Notes: a model not told the origin generated them from the letters alone. 64,000 nucleotides of DNA from Lentisphaerales bacterium (GCA_022446985.1 JAKVBD010000006.1:1-64000); one strand, 5' to 3'; shown: positions 1-10,003, counted from the stretch's first letter. Program-made: numbers and translations.

Positions 1-222
1 CTCAGCTAATGGTAATATGACTTTAAATGTGGCGGTGCCCTCCGCCCTGAAAATTGGGGGTAAGGGGAACCTATATCGAAATTGGACTAAAATGAAGTTA
101 ACAGTTGTAATTTAAGAAAAAATGAGAAATACATCGCAATATAACTCTAGCAAATCAGTATTGTTGTTGCTTAACTGATCACAAAAATAAGTTTATGAAT
201 TATTCAGGCTAGAACCATTCTC

Positions 223-1116
223 ATGCGCAATGCTGAAGTCATTGAGTGGCCCACGGATATTTCACGACTAACTCTGCGCTATACAGAGGAAGCGGTAAAC
301 TTTATTAAAGAAAACAAAAGCCAACCTTTCTTTCTTTTTCTGGCTCACAGTACTCCGCACCATCCCTACACAGTTTCCAAAGAGTTTAGAGGCAAAAGTG
401 CTCACGGTTTGTATGGCGACATGATTGAAGAAATTGACTGGTCTACAGGTCAGGTCCTGAACACACTTAAGGAACTCGGTCTTGATAAAAATACTATTGT
501 TATTTATAGTTCAGATAATGGTGGTGACGGCAAACCAAACACGATGCATCCGGAAAAAGGTTCCAACCTGCCATTACGCGATTGGAAAAGCTCCAACTAC
601 GAAGGCGGTAGCCGCGTTCCAGGTGTATTCTGGTGGCCGGGAAAAATTCCAGCTGGGAAAACTACTGATGAGATGGCCTCTGTCCTCGACATCATGCCGA
701 CATTCGCTCAACTTGCAGGAGTCAATCTGGAAACTCCACAGAAAATCGATGGTAAAGATATATGGGACATCATTTCTTGTAAAGATCGAGCCAAAACACC
801 ACATAAGTATCTCTATTTTGCAGGTAATGGCAGTATCACCGGCGTTCGCACATCCAGATTTAAATACCTAGATAAAGGCAAAGAACTCTACGACCTTCAA
901 AACGATATTTCTGAAAGTAAGAATATTGCCGAAAATTATCCAGAAATCGTCAAAGATCTTCAAAAGGCAATAAATAGACTCCAAAAAGATCTCGATACCA
1001 ATTTTCTTGAACCACCAGTCAATACCGGTGTAAAACAAGGCAGCGGTAAAAAGAAAAAAAAGACAGGAAGAAGAAAAAATAAATTTCTCCAACGAGTTGA
1101 ACAAGTATTTAATTAA
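223..1116 (+). pseudogene. Sulfatase, C-terminal two thirds only
   Basis: The product matches the second part of a type I sulfatase. Its first residues (MRNAEVIEWP) align with the middle of the sulfatase at 35722-37128 (MRNEECIEFP), followed by the conserved SxPHxP block and SDNGG. The N-terminal part with the metal-binding DD pair and the CxPSR formylglycine site is absent. Reading back in frame, only eight more codons exist before a TGA at 196-198, so the gene is truncated rather than mis-started. The C-terminus is lysine-rich. No ribosome binding site is seen before the internal ATG, so the fragment is probably not expressed. It lies directly before another damaged sulfatase gene. Family assignment is firm; inactivity is inferred from the missing catalytic region. 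Confidence 0.8.
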
Positions 1117-1172
1117 ATCTGTTAAGGTTTTGCCTAAATGCTTGTTTTTATATTAAAATATAAAGGACTCCT

Positions 1173-2768
1173 ATGAAAATATTATTAATGGCACTAGCCC
1201 TGTTCATCTGTTCACTTAAAGCTGAAAAGCCGAATATCATTGTCTTTCTGGTCGATGACTGCGATAAAGATGAAACCAGTGTTTATGGCGGCAAAGTATT
1301 GACTCCCAATCTGGATCGTCTAGCTGCCGAAGGCATGACCTTTCACAATGCTCACGTGACATCAACTGTTTGTACTCCTTCGAGATACAGCTTCCTTACC
1401 GGCCGCTATGCCGGCTCTTCCTGGTCGAAGCATTTCATGGATTTATTTCCTGAAGGAGCCCAATCTTCACCAGGGTTCAATATGACTCTGGAAAGTGACA
1501 ATATGAATATCGGTTCTCTCCTTCAAGAAAATGGTTATGCGACCGGTTTTGTCGGTAAATTTCACGTTGGCCACGAATATTCTCATAACCACAAAAACTT
1601 TACTTATTTCAAAAAAAATTCGCCATGGTCTCCAGAAATCAACAAAATCATGTACCAAAACGAAAAGTACTACCGCCAAGCAATGAAAAGTTACGGCTTT
1701 AGCTGGGCTAAAAACCTCTACTGGAATAACCTAAAAGCACCTTTTAAAGGGCACAATCCAGAATGGACAATTGATGCAGCCTTAGAATTCATCGATGAAA
1801 ATAAAGATCAACCCTTCTATCTCCACTACTGTACGACTCTCATGCATGGTCCGAATAAGGAATGGTTTAACTCTCTCACTAAGCAGGATATAACTGGTGA
1901 AGGCATTATCAAAGGGCACAAAGCCTTAAGCCGCACTAGAGATAATCTTATGCAAAGAGTCAAAGCTGCCGGACTGGGAGAAGAAGAAGCCGGTTACACC
2001 TGGATGGATGACGGTATAGGCTTAATACTCGATAAACTTAAGAAGCTGAACATCGACGAAAATACTATTTTTGTCTTTACTGCAGATCACGGTTCAACTC
2101 GTAAAGGTTCGCTATTTAAACACAAAGGTACTGAAGTTCCTTGTATCATTCGTTGGCCCAAAGGCATACCTGCCGCATCAGTTTCTCATGAGCTTATTCA
2201 AAATACTGACTTTGTGCCAACCTGGATCGATACAGCAGGTATTGATAAAGGCAATTATAAAGCTGATGGCGTTTCATTCAGCTCTCTATTTAAGTAGCCT
2301 AACAACGCGGTTCGCGACTATGTCTACAGTGAACTCGGTGCTGCGCGTTCAGTAAAAACCAAGAATTGGAATTATATCTCACTGCGCTACACCAAAGACC
2401 AGGTAAAAGGCATTCGTCAAAATGACAGAGGGATTCTAAAAGCAGTTTGTGGCCTGTCCGGTGGCTTTGCCCGTGGTGGTGACCTTCCTGGAGGTAAAGA
2501 CATGAATCAGCTCTACAATCTGCAAAAAGATAAACTTGAAATGAAAAACCATGCAGAAAATCCAGAGTATAAAGAAATTCTCGATAACATGAAAAAAATG
2601 CTCGGCCAAGAACTTAAAACATTCAACAGGCCCTATGGTGAATTCGTTCCTGGTGGCGATGCTCTTCCTTATATCGAACAAAACAACCTTAAAGACATAA
2701 TCTCTAAGGCCCTTGTTACACTTGCTGAAGAAAGAGTAAAAATGAAAAAGATGGCTAAGAAAAAGTAA
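1173..2768 (+). pseudogene. Sulfatase interrupted by one in-frame amber codon
   Basis: Secreted type I sulfatase: signal peptide at residues 1-17, metal-binding DD at 28-29, and CTPSR formylglycine site at C67-R71. An AGGA ribosome binding site precedes the ATG. The reading frame stops at TAG 2295-2297 after SSLFK, then continues in the same frame without a shift through PNNAVRDYVYSELG and on to TAA 2766-2768 (531 codons). The downstream part is clearly the missing sulfatase C-terminal domain (RDYVYSE, NWNYISLRY, then an N-L-Y-N-L block). A 374-residue product lacking that domain would probably misfold. Either the gene is recently inactivated or the stop is read through; inactivation is more likely because other genes here are broken the same way. 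The substrate cannot be told from sequence. Confidence 0.8.
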
Positions 2769-2837
2769 TTTAAAAGTCTTAGAAAACAGGAGTTATTAAG
2801 ATTGCTTAATGACTCCAGTTTCTAACTGCGAAGTACT

Positions 2838-2942
2838 CCGGGATCCCGGCACTCCGATGCCGGAAAAACTTTGAAACACCATCTCGGTCGCAAATGACTC
2901 TGAGAACCCGGCACTCCGATGCCGGAAAAACATTCAAACCCC
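2838..2942. repeat. REP-like palindromes, two copies of one unit
   Basis: An 18-bp hairpin sequence CCGGCACTCCGATGCCGG occurs at 2846-2863 and 2908-2925. Each copy is followed by a similar tail (GGAAAAAC, TT, AAAC), giving a repeat unit of about 40 bp with a 62-bp period. A perfect palindrome CCGGGATCCCGG overlaps the first copy at 2838-2849. The ACTCCG core also occurs in the REP sequences around the RAYT gene at 58976-59608, but the stems differ, so a family link is only a suggestion. The repeats lie in the space after the sulfatase gene. Confidence 0.65.
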
Positions 2943-2943
2943 A

Positions 2944-3190
2944 GCATTCCATGAATGCCGGAAATTCTATAAAAGGAGGCTATTGCGGGCAAGCTGCCCG
3001 CGCTCACGGAAGGAAAAGCACAAACTGCTTAAGCGCCCGTAATAACAACAGTCATGTACTCTGGAAATTCTATAAAAGCCTGTCCATGCCGATTACAAAT
3101 CGGCGATCCCAGGAAAAAATTCTTACAAATTATACGCACGGAATTACAAGCGAATCCTCGGTATCCCATTAGTGGGAGGTCCGCTTGTAA
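2944..3190. repeat. Cluster of further hairpins and a 16-bp direct repeat
   Basis: This intergenic stretch carries several separate inverted repeats: GCATT/AATGC at 2944-2958, GCGGGCA/TGCCCGC at 2985-3001, GCCGAT/ATCGGC at 3088-3104, and an outer TTACAAGCG/CGCTTGTAA pair (3144-3152 with 3182-3190) enclosing TCCCA/TGGGA. The sequence GGAAATTCTATAAAAG is repeated at 2960-2975 and 3063-3078. No coding frame is convincing. It reads as a mosaic of small palindromic elements; some hairpins could also act as transcription terminators for the sulfatase gene, but none has a clear T-run. Confidence 0.5.
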
Positions 3191-3362
3191 AAGTGACGCT
3201 TCATAAGATTACATTAATTCTTTAAGTATTGCTTTTTCCTTAGACATATCGGTTTAATTGAGAAGAAAAGTCTTGATGAAGACAAATGTCACGGGTTCGG
3301 GTTTAAAATAAAGAAGCAAGCTTCGAGAGTTAATCCAGGAAGGGAATAAACTAGGACAATAC

Positions 3363-4103
3363 TTATTTGAAATTGTTTTCATTGGCCAAATCAGCATCCA
3401 TAGCATCGCCCCAGGCAGAACTTTTGAAATTGACATGGCCATCCAAAAAACAGGCAAAGCTTTTGTTATTGGTGTAGATATACTCTGGACACCCCCTACC
3501 GCCATCAATGTCTCCACCAGCTAATTTGTGACCAGAAGAATTCGTCTGTCCATTGCCACTCTTTTTCGTGGGCATAAATAATGGCTCCCGATCATTTTCA
3601 AGGTTAGCATAAGGGATACTTTTGTAACCTCGGTCAGTATTAGGCTTATCTGTCAAACTCCAACCAAAAAAGTAATTCATACCATAGTGTCCACGCCCTT
3701 CTCCATGTGGACTCGGATATCCTCCTCTATCCTGTAAAATAACAGGACAGTACATAAGCTTACGGAAACCACCATTTTCCATAGCAGCCTTGGTATTGTC
3801 CTTTGGCAAGGTTTCACCACTGGCATATTCATAGATTGGCACACGCCAATTGGCGTCAGAAGTTGCATAAGTCGGATTATTCGCAACGAGACACATCCAC
3901 TCATTATTATCTGTCGAATACAGCACGGTGCCCATATGCATCTGCTTTAGATTATTAATGGAAACTGCCGTCATACCAGATAACCTGGCTTTGCGCAGAG
4001 ATGGCATGAGCATCGTTATAAGTACACTAATGACTGAAATAACCACTAGTAATTCAATGATGGTAAAATAGCTTTGATCTCTTTCTTTCTGACTCATTTC
4101 CAT
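3363..4103 (-). CDS. Prepilin-like protein with N-terminal methylation motif
   Basis: A 246-residue protein with a type IV prepilin-like N-terminus: a short charged leader, then FTIIELLVVISVISVLITML, the hydrophobic helix with the conserved glutamate at +5 of the mature form. The rest is the group-specific globular part: WRVPIYEY, YCPVILQDRGGYP, HGEGRGHYGMN, MPTKKSG and, near the end, FACFLDGHV, which resembles the H-x-DG block of planctomycete/lentisphaeral prepilin-like proteins. It has close paralogs at 11571-12293 and 12497-13255 and remnants at 4297-5012, 10711-11440 and 43290-43964. These proteins are expected to be processed by a prepilin peptidase and exported by a type II secretion-like machine. 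No assembly genes lie nearby, and the function of this family is not known. Confidence 0.85.
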   Translation of the reverse strand: MEMSQKERDQSYFTIIELLVVISVISVLITMLMPSLRKARLSGMTAVSINNLKQMHMGTVLYSTDNNEWMCLVANNPTYATSDANWRVPIYEYASGETLPKDNTKAAMENGGFRKLMYCPVILQDRGGYPSPHGEGRGHYGMNYFFGWSLTDKPNTDRGYKSIPYANLENDREPLFMPTKKSGNGQTNSSGHKLAGGDIDGGRGCPEYIYTNNKSFACFLDGHVNFKSSAWGDAMDADLANENNFK

Positions 4104-4296
4104 TCCCCTCTAAATGAGTTAAACAACACACAAATCCGTAGATTATTCAGTGTTTCAACATAAAGAATTCAAAAACCTTAACACTTTTGAAAAATTTATT
4201 TTAACACCCTCGTAATTAACACCTGGGCATTTTCAGATACATAAAAAAGTACCAACAAACAGTTCTAATCAAAACCAAGCTTTACCGAACTTACTA

Positions 4297-5012
4297 TTAC
4301 TTATGCAGATCCCAGTGTGTGTCGGTCATAGTCCGACCTGTATAGTTAATAGACGCTGGACCATCGAGACAAAATTTTTTAAATAGCTCTACATGGCCAT
4401 CAAGAAAAACGACATTTGTATCTGAATCAAAATGGCGATTTTATACACTCGCAGAGCTCGGGGTATTCTTCATAACAACAGTACGGCAGTTAGATGTCCT
4501 CTCACCGTTTTCTACTGAACCAGAATTTGCGAAAAGCAGCTTTTCGCGGGCATGGGCAAATTATCCAAGTTTGGTTGGATTCTGTTTTTTTGAATCCCTA
4601 TTAACCCCACGTGAAACAGAGTCAAATTGATCATTAAAAAGTGGCCCTGGATCATTAGGCAAACCCGAATAATGTGGATTGGGATTGGCCGGGCAATAAT
4701 ACACCTTTAGAGAATCGTCGAGGTAAGTTCCTATACAGCCGCTCACCGCTTCTCAGGATGGCTTGATAAAACTAAACCAGTTTTCTATGCCGTCAATTTA
4801 TTATAAGTTGGCAATATATCCTGATAATCATCGGCATAATTCATCGTTGCAAACACAAGTTGCCGTTCATTGCTTTTACACAATGAAACCAATGCTGACA
4901 TTCTTGCTTTACTTAAGCTTGGCAAAAGCATAGTTGATAATATGCCAATGATACTGATCACGATTAACAGTTCAATGACTGTGAAACGTTTATTTTCCTT
5001 TAGAATAATCAC
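4297..5012 (-). pseudogene. Decayed prepilin-like gene
   Basis: The 5' end encodes a good prepilin N-terminus (RFTVIELLIVISIIGILSTM) with the usual SLSKAR continuation. The frame ends at a stop after PTYNKLTA near 4785. A second piece in another frame (4561-4746) encodes DDSLKVYYCPANPNPHYSG, a substrate-like middle part with the YCP block. A third piece (about 4297-4440) encodes TNVVFLDGHVELFKKFC and ends HWDLHK, the typical C-terminal DGHV block. All three pieces are in the expected order on the minus strand, so this is one gene broken by at least one frameshift and several stops. It belongs to a different subfamily from the 3363-4103 gene beside it. Confidence 0.75.
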
Positions 5013-5103
5013 TTTTTACTTTCCCCAAATAAATTAGTGATCTCTAGGTACACACCTACATAACTATTGTAGAAAATTTTTATGTTTCGCCAATTTTTAG
5101 TTC

Positions 5104-6384
5104 TTAAAAAATACTGGTGATAGGCTTACCTTTGTCAGCAATCTTGAAAGGTCGGCCTTCTGGTGACATTTCAACATGATCGAGTGGTAAACCCATGGCA
5201 TAAGCTATAGTTGCATTAAAATCTGGAACCTTGACTTTATTTTCAATCACTTTCTTACCCATCGCGTCTGTCTTACCGTACTTCTGGCCACCTTTGACGC
5301 CGCCACCGGCAAGCATGCAGGTATAAGCCACTGGGTGGTGGTTACGACCGGCGCGATTATTCAGCTCAGGACTGCGGCCAAACTCAGTGACAACAGCCAC
5401 TAGAGTTGAGTCAAGTAAACCTTTCGCACTGAGGTCTGCCATAAGAGCTGCAACGCCCTGATCCAGGGCCGGGGCAATTTCGACGATATCTTCATAAATG
5501 CCATAGTGAAAATCCCAGCCGCCGTGCGTGACTTCTATACAGCGGACACCTTGCTCTACAAGTCTTCGAGCCAGTAGACAGCCCTGTCCAAAACCACTCT
5601 CGCCATATAACTCTTTGGTCGCTTTTCCTTCTTTAGAAATATCAAAGACATCGAGATCTTTGCTCTGCATCAATTTTACTGCATCCTGATAGATCAGGTT
5701 AAAGGCCTTGGTCGAAGCTGTTTGAACTTTCTTTTCGTAGATATGATTAACTTGATCCATTAAGGATAAACGTTCATCAAAATGCTGCTTCGTGACTCTT
5801 CTGGGACGCTTAATGTTCTGCAGCCCCTGCGTCGCAGAAGCCACTGGCAGTGCTGCATATTTACTGCCAAAGAAACCACAGCCTTGACCTTTATTTTCAC
5901 CGATCTTAACATAGGAAGGAATATCACCTGAAGTTCTTGTCGCCAGGCGGTTAATCCAGCCACCAAGATCCGGATGCATCACCGTTCCTCTCGGTTCATA
6001 ACCCGTTGACATAAGGTACTGAGCCGGGTTGTGAGCTCCCTGTGTATTGAACATAGAGTTGATCTGAGCAAACTTATCCATGTGACCGGCCATCTTCGGA
6101 AAGAACTTTCCGACGCGAATACCATCGGCACTGGACTTAATTGGCTCTGCCGCTTTCATGGCATCTTTATTCGCTTCCTTTATATCAAAACTATCGACAT
6201 GACTCATGCCGCCGAGAACGCGAATTATAATGGCTGACTTTGCGTTGCCACCTCCTGCTTTGAGAATTTGCTCTTCTGCAGAAGCCATACCCGGGACAAT
6301 ATTTACAGCGAACAAACCTTTAGCTATGTTCTGCAAAAAAGAACGGCGATCCAGATCATTTAAATTGTTAAGTAAATTCTTCAT
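5104..6384 (-). CDS. DUF1501 protein with Tat-type signal
   Basis: A 426-residue DUF1501 protein (sulfatase/alkaline phosphatase superfamily fold). It begins with a twin-arginine motif, DRRSFLQNIAKG, at residues 12-23, so export folded through Tat is likely. Recognisable blocks are GGMSHVDSFD, GAHNPAQYLMSTGYEPRGT, HGGWDFHYG, VVTEFGRSPE and RNHHPVAYTCMLAGGGVKGG. DUF1501 proteins are typically encoded with DUF1549/DUF1553 partners, as here: it starts 3 nt after the 6388-8241 gene, so the two form an operon. The molecular activity of this pair is not established; it is common in Planctomycetes and Lentisphaerae and is often linked to polysaccharide breakdown. Confidence 0.9.
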   Translation of the reverse strand: MKNLLNNLNDLDRRSFLQNIAKGLFAVNIVPGMASAEEQILKAGGGNAKSAIIIRVLGGMSHVDSFDIKEANKDAMKAAEPIKSSADGIRVGKFFPKMAGHMDKFAQINSMFNTQGAHNPAQYLMSTGYEPRGTVMHPDLGGWINRLATRTSGDIPSYVKIGENKGQGCGFFGSKYAALPVASATQGLQNIKRPRRVTKQHFDERLSLMDQVNHIYEKKVQTASTKAFNLIYQDAVKLMQSKDLDVFDISKEGKATKELYGESGFGQGCLLARRLVEQGVRCIEVTHGGWDFHYGIYEDIVEIAPALDQGVAALMADLSAKGLLDSTLVAVVTEFGRSPELNNRAGRNHHPVAYTCMLAGGGVKGGQKYGKTDAMGKKVIENKVKVPDFNATIAYAMGLPLDHVEMSPEGRPFKIADKGKPITSIF

Positions 6385-6387
6385 ATC

Positions 6388-8241
6388 TTATGGTCTCACT
6401 TTAAATTCTTGACAGTTCACCAGTACCCAGAACAGATCTTCAATGACCTTTTCTTTTGATTTGGAATCTCCATAACTGGAAATCAAAGTCAACTCCTCTT
6501 CACTTGGTTCTCTGGTCAACACTGCCCGGTAGATCAGCTGAACTTTTGCTGTAAAACCAGAACGCTTCTCTAAAAGATTACTGAGATAAGATTTTTTCTG
6601 AATAGTATTTAGGAACTCTTCATTCAATAAACTGAGTGCTTGTGGAATCGTCGCATCGGTATTTGCCCCATCGATGATTTGACGACGCGATTGTCCAAAT
6701 GCCTGCAGAGTCGACCCCATAGGTGCTGGAGAAAACCACTCGGATGCTCGAGCAGATTTCTTCCTCTCTTTTTTCGCCTTCTCATTGCCAGTAAGTTGCT
6801 TATTTATCTTAACCGCAAGCGGCTTGGTATTTTTGCCATGAGCGACCTTTTCTTCCAGGGTCATTTTGCTAATTGCATCGTAAATCAGGTTGGCTCTGCT
6901 GAACTCTGGTACGACTACTGATCTATCAGGATTTTCTGTTCTTAAACTAAGCAAAGAGTCCCATACTTGTTCGGCTGAGATACGCTTCTTAACCGGACCG
7001 GTAAAGTAATACTTACCTGTGACATTTTGGGAAGAGTCACGCTGGTAAATCTGTGTTTTAGCAATGATTCGCATAAATTGTTTCTGATCGTATTTAATCT
7101 TCTTCATGGTTGATATAAGGAATTCAGTCAACTGTGGATTCACTCCCAGGTGACTCTCCTTCATATCCGTTAAGTTACCAACCAGAGGAACTCCCATCAT
7201 GCGATCCCAAAGGCGATTAACGATTGTCTTGGTGAACATAGGGTTCTCTGGTGAGGTCACCCAGTCAGCCAGGAATTTTCGGCCATTGACACTCTTAGTA
7301 TCTTCTCCTTTCCTAAATGAATAGATCCTTTTACGAGCGCCATTATCAGAAGTATAATCAATCTTTACTTCCGGACCATAAGGAACTCCGGCTTCGATTT
7401 CCTGATTAGGCTTGGCGTCATCATAATCGTAATCTGCAGGAAGCTTTATCTTACCAGTACCACTGTTATAGGCTCCTTGATAAAATGGTCTCATTTCCTT
7501 TTCGAAGCCTCTTGTCGGCCCCTCCCGCCCACTTGTTTTCAGTCCACTCTTCTTAACCGTTTTAACAAACTCTTTATCCAGCCCTTTAACATTTATAAGT
7601 GTGCCATGAGTAAAAGCTGCTAGCTTATAAAAATCCATCTGCGACCATTTCTTGTAAGGGTGGTCATGACACTGAGCACACACCATACTAGTTGCCAAAA
7701 AGACCTGCATGGTATTTGCCATGTTATCCAGCGGCATGGCAAAGTCGCGAATGTAATAACCAACAGCGCCATTTCCTGCTTTGAAAAGCGGACCTTCAGC
7801 TGTCAGAAGTTCATGCACGAATTGATCATAAGGCTTATTCGATTCCAGACTCTTTTTAATCCAGTGTAGATAGGGAGATCCTGTAGTCTTTTTCAACTTG
7901 TGTGTTGCTCTGAGAGTATCGGCCCAGTAGTTAAACGAGTGACTTACGTAACCATTTGATTCAAAAAGTTGATTGACAAGTTTTGTCCGGCGAGTCGAAG
8001 CTTCGCTATTTATAAACTGCTCATACTCTGTAGCAGTCGGAATACGACCAACGATGTCGAGATAAGCTCTCCTTAAGAAAGTTTGGTCACTTATTTTCGG
8101 GTTTGCCTTAATCCGTTTTTCATTGAGTTGATTGGCTATCAATTTATCGATATGCCTGGCCACTTTGCCCTCATCTATCGTCCCAAAAGACAAACTGTGC
8201 ATGGCAAAACAAAGCAGAACAAAAAATGTTCTTGTGTACAT
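6388..8241 (-). CDS. DUF1549/DUF1553 protein
   Basis: A 617-residue secreted protein: signal peptide 1-20, then DUF1549 (IDKLIANQL, FLRRAYLDIVGRIPTATEYE, WADTLR) and a CAQCH motif at 188-192 followed by DHPYKKW, then DUF1553 (RKFLADWVTSPENPMFTKTI, NRLWDRMMGVPLV, LTREPSEEE near the end). The CxxCH could bind heme c or a metal. The N-terminal cytochrome domain found in longer relatives (PSD1-type proteins of about 1000 residues) is absent. A very strong AGGAGGAG ribosome binding site lies before the ATG. It is translationally close to the DUF1501 gene 3 nt downstream. Biochemical role unknown; a periplasmic or surface function in glycan use is a guess from context. Confidence 0.9.
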   Translation of the reverse strand: MYTRTFFVLLCFAMHSLSFGTIDEGKVARHIDKLIANQLNEKRIKANPKISDQTFLRRAYLDIVGRIPTATEYEQFINSEASTRRTKLVNQLFESNGYVSHSFNYWADTLRATHKLKKTTGSPYLHWIKKSLESNKPYDQFVHELLTAEGPLFKAGNGAVGYYIRDFAMPLDNMANTMQVFLATSMVCAQCHDHPYKKWSQMDFYKLAAFTHGTLINVKGLDKEFVKTVKKSGLKTSGREGPTRGFEKEMRPFYQGAYNSGTGKIKLPADYDYDDAKPNQEIEAGVPYGPEVKIDYTSDNGARKRIYSFRKGEDTKSVNGRKFLADWVTSPENPMFTKTIVNRLWDRMMGVPLVGNLTDMKESHLGVNPQLTEFLISTMKKIKYDQKQFMRIIAKTQIYQRDSSQNVTGKYYFTGPVKKRISAEQVWDSLLSLRTENPDRSVVVPEFSRANLIYDAISKMTLEEKVAHGKNTKPLAVKINKQLTGNEKAKKERKKSARASEWFSPAPMGSTLQAFGQSRRQIIDGANTDATIPQALSLLNEEFLNTIQKKSYLSNLLEKRSGFTAKVQLIYRAVLTREPSEEELTLISSYGDSKSKEKVIEDLFWVLVNCQEFKVRP

Positions 8242-8331
8242 TTAGCTCTCCTCCTGTTAGAGATGTCAACTTAAATATAATTACAAACCGGAATACTCAG
8301 TAACTTGACTGAAGTGTTCATTCTCTTTCAA

Positions 8332-9996
8332 TTACTTTACTGCTCTCAGTATGGCACCTACCATTTTTTCTATTTCTTTTTTAGTATGTTGTGGGTGCGG
8401 ATTCATAGGAATATGTCCAAAAGTTCCCGCCCCTCCATCAATTACCTTCTGAATTAAGCCATCCATAATATTTTTTTGACCTTTGTATTTTTGTGCAATC
8501 GTCACAAATGAAGGCCCCACCAGAGTGTTACTCCACTGGTTACAACTCATACAATCACTGTTGGCCATAAGTAAACGACCTAAATGCTTTTTACCGACTG
8601 AGCGCGGAATGCGGTCTGGCTTTTGAATTGTATCGTAAGCAACTGAACCGGAAACTTTACCTCTATTTTCCAGACGAACCAGGTGTCCCATTCCTTCGCG
8701 GTTAAAATACAGAACGTGCAATCTTCCTTTTGGGCCGATCTTCAAATTTGTCGGTTGCCCCAGGCCAATACGCTGCATGACTGGAGAAATACTTTTTATT
8801 TTGCCGTTTCCATCAAGTTTGACGGCCTTCACCCAACCACGGGCGTAATCGCCAACAAACCAACTGTGTTCATATTTCTCTGGTAATTTTAAACCTGCAT
8901 CGTAAGACGGTTTTGAACGGTAAATAGGTCCGGCAATAGCAGATTCCCCACCTGTTCCAAACTCTGGAAATTCTTCTTGCAAACCAGAGTACCAAATCAA
9001 TGGTGGCTGTGATGGCGGAAGATTTCTCAAACCTTTGTTTTCCGGATGAATATTAACCGGGGCATTTGGATCGACTTTAGCGACGACCTTCTTGTTGATG
9101 GGATCGTAGTTTACGAAAGCCTCCTGATTGCCAATCACCAATGGGTAACCGTAGAAGCCAGCAGCTTTTGCCAGGTTAAACTCGTCGTAACCTTTAGGAA
9201 TTAAAGCTTTATCCAGACCGGCATTTCCCGAGAAGTGATCTGGGGGACCATTTTCGCCCCAAAGTACCCAACCGGTTTCTTTGTCGACATGAATTCTGAA
9301 TGGGTTCCTAAGGCCCATTACGTATATCTCAGGCTTGGTCTTAGGCGTTCCCGGCTTATAAAGATTACCTTCAGGAATGGTATAAGCCCCATCTGGTTGT
9401 GGAGTTATTCTAAGAATTTTACCGCGCAGGTCATTGCTGTCTGCCGTCGTCTTACAGGAGTACTGGTACTCTTTTTTATACTGATTATCGCCAGTTGAAA
9501 GATAAAGGTTACCCTCTTTATCAAAAGAGATAGATCTCGCTTCATGGATCCGCTTTATAGTCGCTTTTACTTTCAATAAAACTTTCTCTGAAGCTCTATC
9601 GATCTTGCCATTTTTATAAGTAAATCTAGCCAAATGATGCATATGAGCCAGGCTATCATCGGGAAATTCCACGGTGTGATACATGTAAATCCAACCACTT
9701 TTATCAAAGTTCGGTGCCAAAGCCAGACCGATCAGTCCAGACTCTCCGCGCATATCGGATTTTAACTCTAAAATCACCTGCATGTTATCAGTTTTTGGAT
9801 CGTAAAGCTGTACCTGACCATTTCTCTCAGCAACAAAAACGCGGCCATCCGAAGCGATACTCATCTCCATAGCTTGAAAAAGTTTCTCTCCAAGAATATT
9901 CACTTCCAGTTCAGGATCGCCATCTGCAAAAGAAAAACTGGTCAGTGACAATAAGGCCAGAGTTTTAAGACTGTTTTTAATCAGTTTCTTAAACAT
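8332..9996 (-). CDS. PQQ-type sugar dehydrogenase with degenerate cytochrome c tail
   Basis: The first two thirds is a six-bladed glucose/sorbosone dehydrogenase propeller (FVAERNGQVQLYD, GLIGLALAPNFDKSGWIYMY, STGDNQ, GLRNPFRIHVD, WGENGPPD). Such enzymes oxidise sugars outside the cytoplasm with PQQ or a related cofactor. A C-terminal domain of about 75 residues matches a small cytochrome c (SDCMSC, LVGPSF, GGAGTFGHIPMNPHPQ), but the heme motif reads CMSCN: the axial histidine is asparagine (AAC at 8539-8541). The start is placed at 9996, where an AGAGG site precedes MFKKLIKNSL, a signal peptide; an upstream start would overlap the preceding gene by about 150 nt. The gene begins 7 nt after the DUF1080 gene stops, so they are probably cotranscribed. 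Confidence 0.85.
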   Translation of the reverse strand: MFKKLIKNSLKTLALLSLTSFSFADGDPELEVNILGEKLFQAMEMSIASDGRVFVAERNGQVQLYDPKTDNMQVILELKSDMRGESGLIGLALAPNFDKSGWIYMYHTVEFPDDSLAHMHHLARFTYKNGKIDRASEKVLLKVKATIKRIHEARSISFDKEGNLYLSTGDNQYKKEYQYSCKTTADSNDLRGKILRITPQPDGAYTIPEGNLYKPGTPKTKPEIYVMGLRNPFRIHVDKETGWVLWGENGPPDHFSGNAGLDKALIPKGYDEFNLAKAAGFYGYPLVIGNQEAFVNYDPINKKVVAKVDPNAPVNIHPENKGLRNLPPSQPPLIWYSGLQEEFPEFGTGGESAIAGPIYRSKPSYDAGLKLPEKYEHSWFVGDYARGWVKAVKLDGNGKIKSISPVMQRIGLGQPTNLKIGPKGRLHVLYFNREGMGHLVRLENRGKVSGSVAYDTIQKPDRIPRSVGKKHLGRLLMANSDCMSCNQWSNTLVGPSFVTIAQKYKGQKNIMDGLIQKVIDGGAGTFGHIPMNPHPQHTKKEIEKMVGAILRAVK

Positions 9997-10003
9997 AAAA
10001 CCT

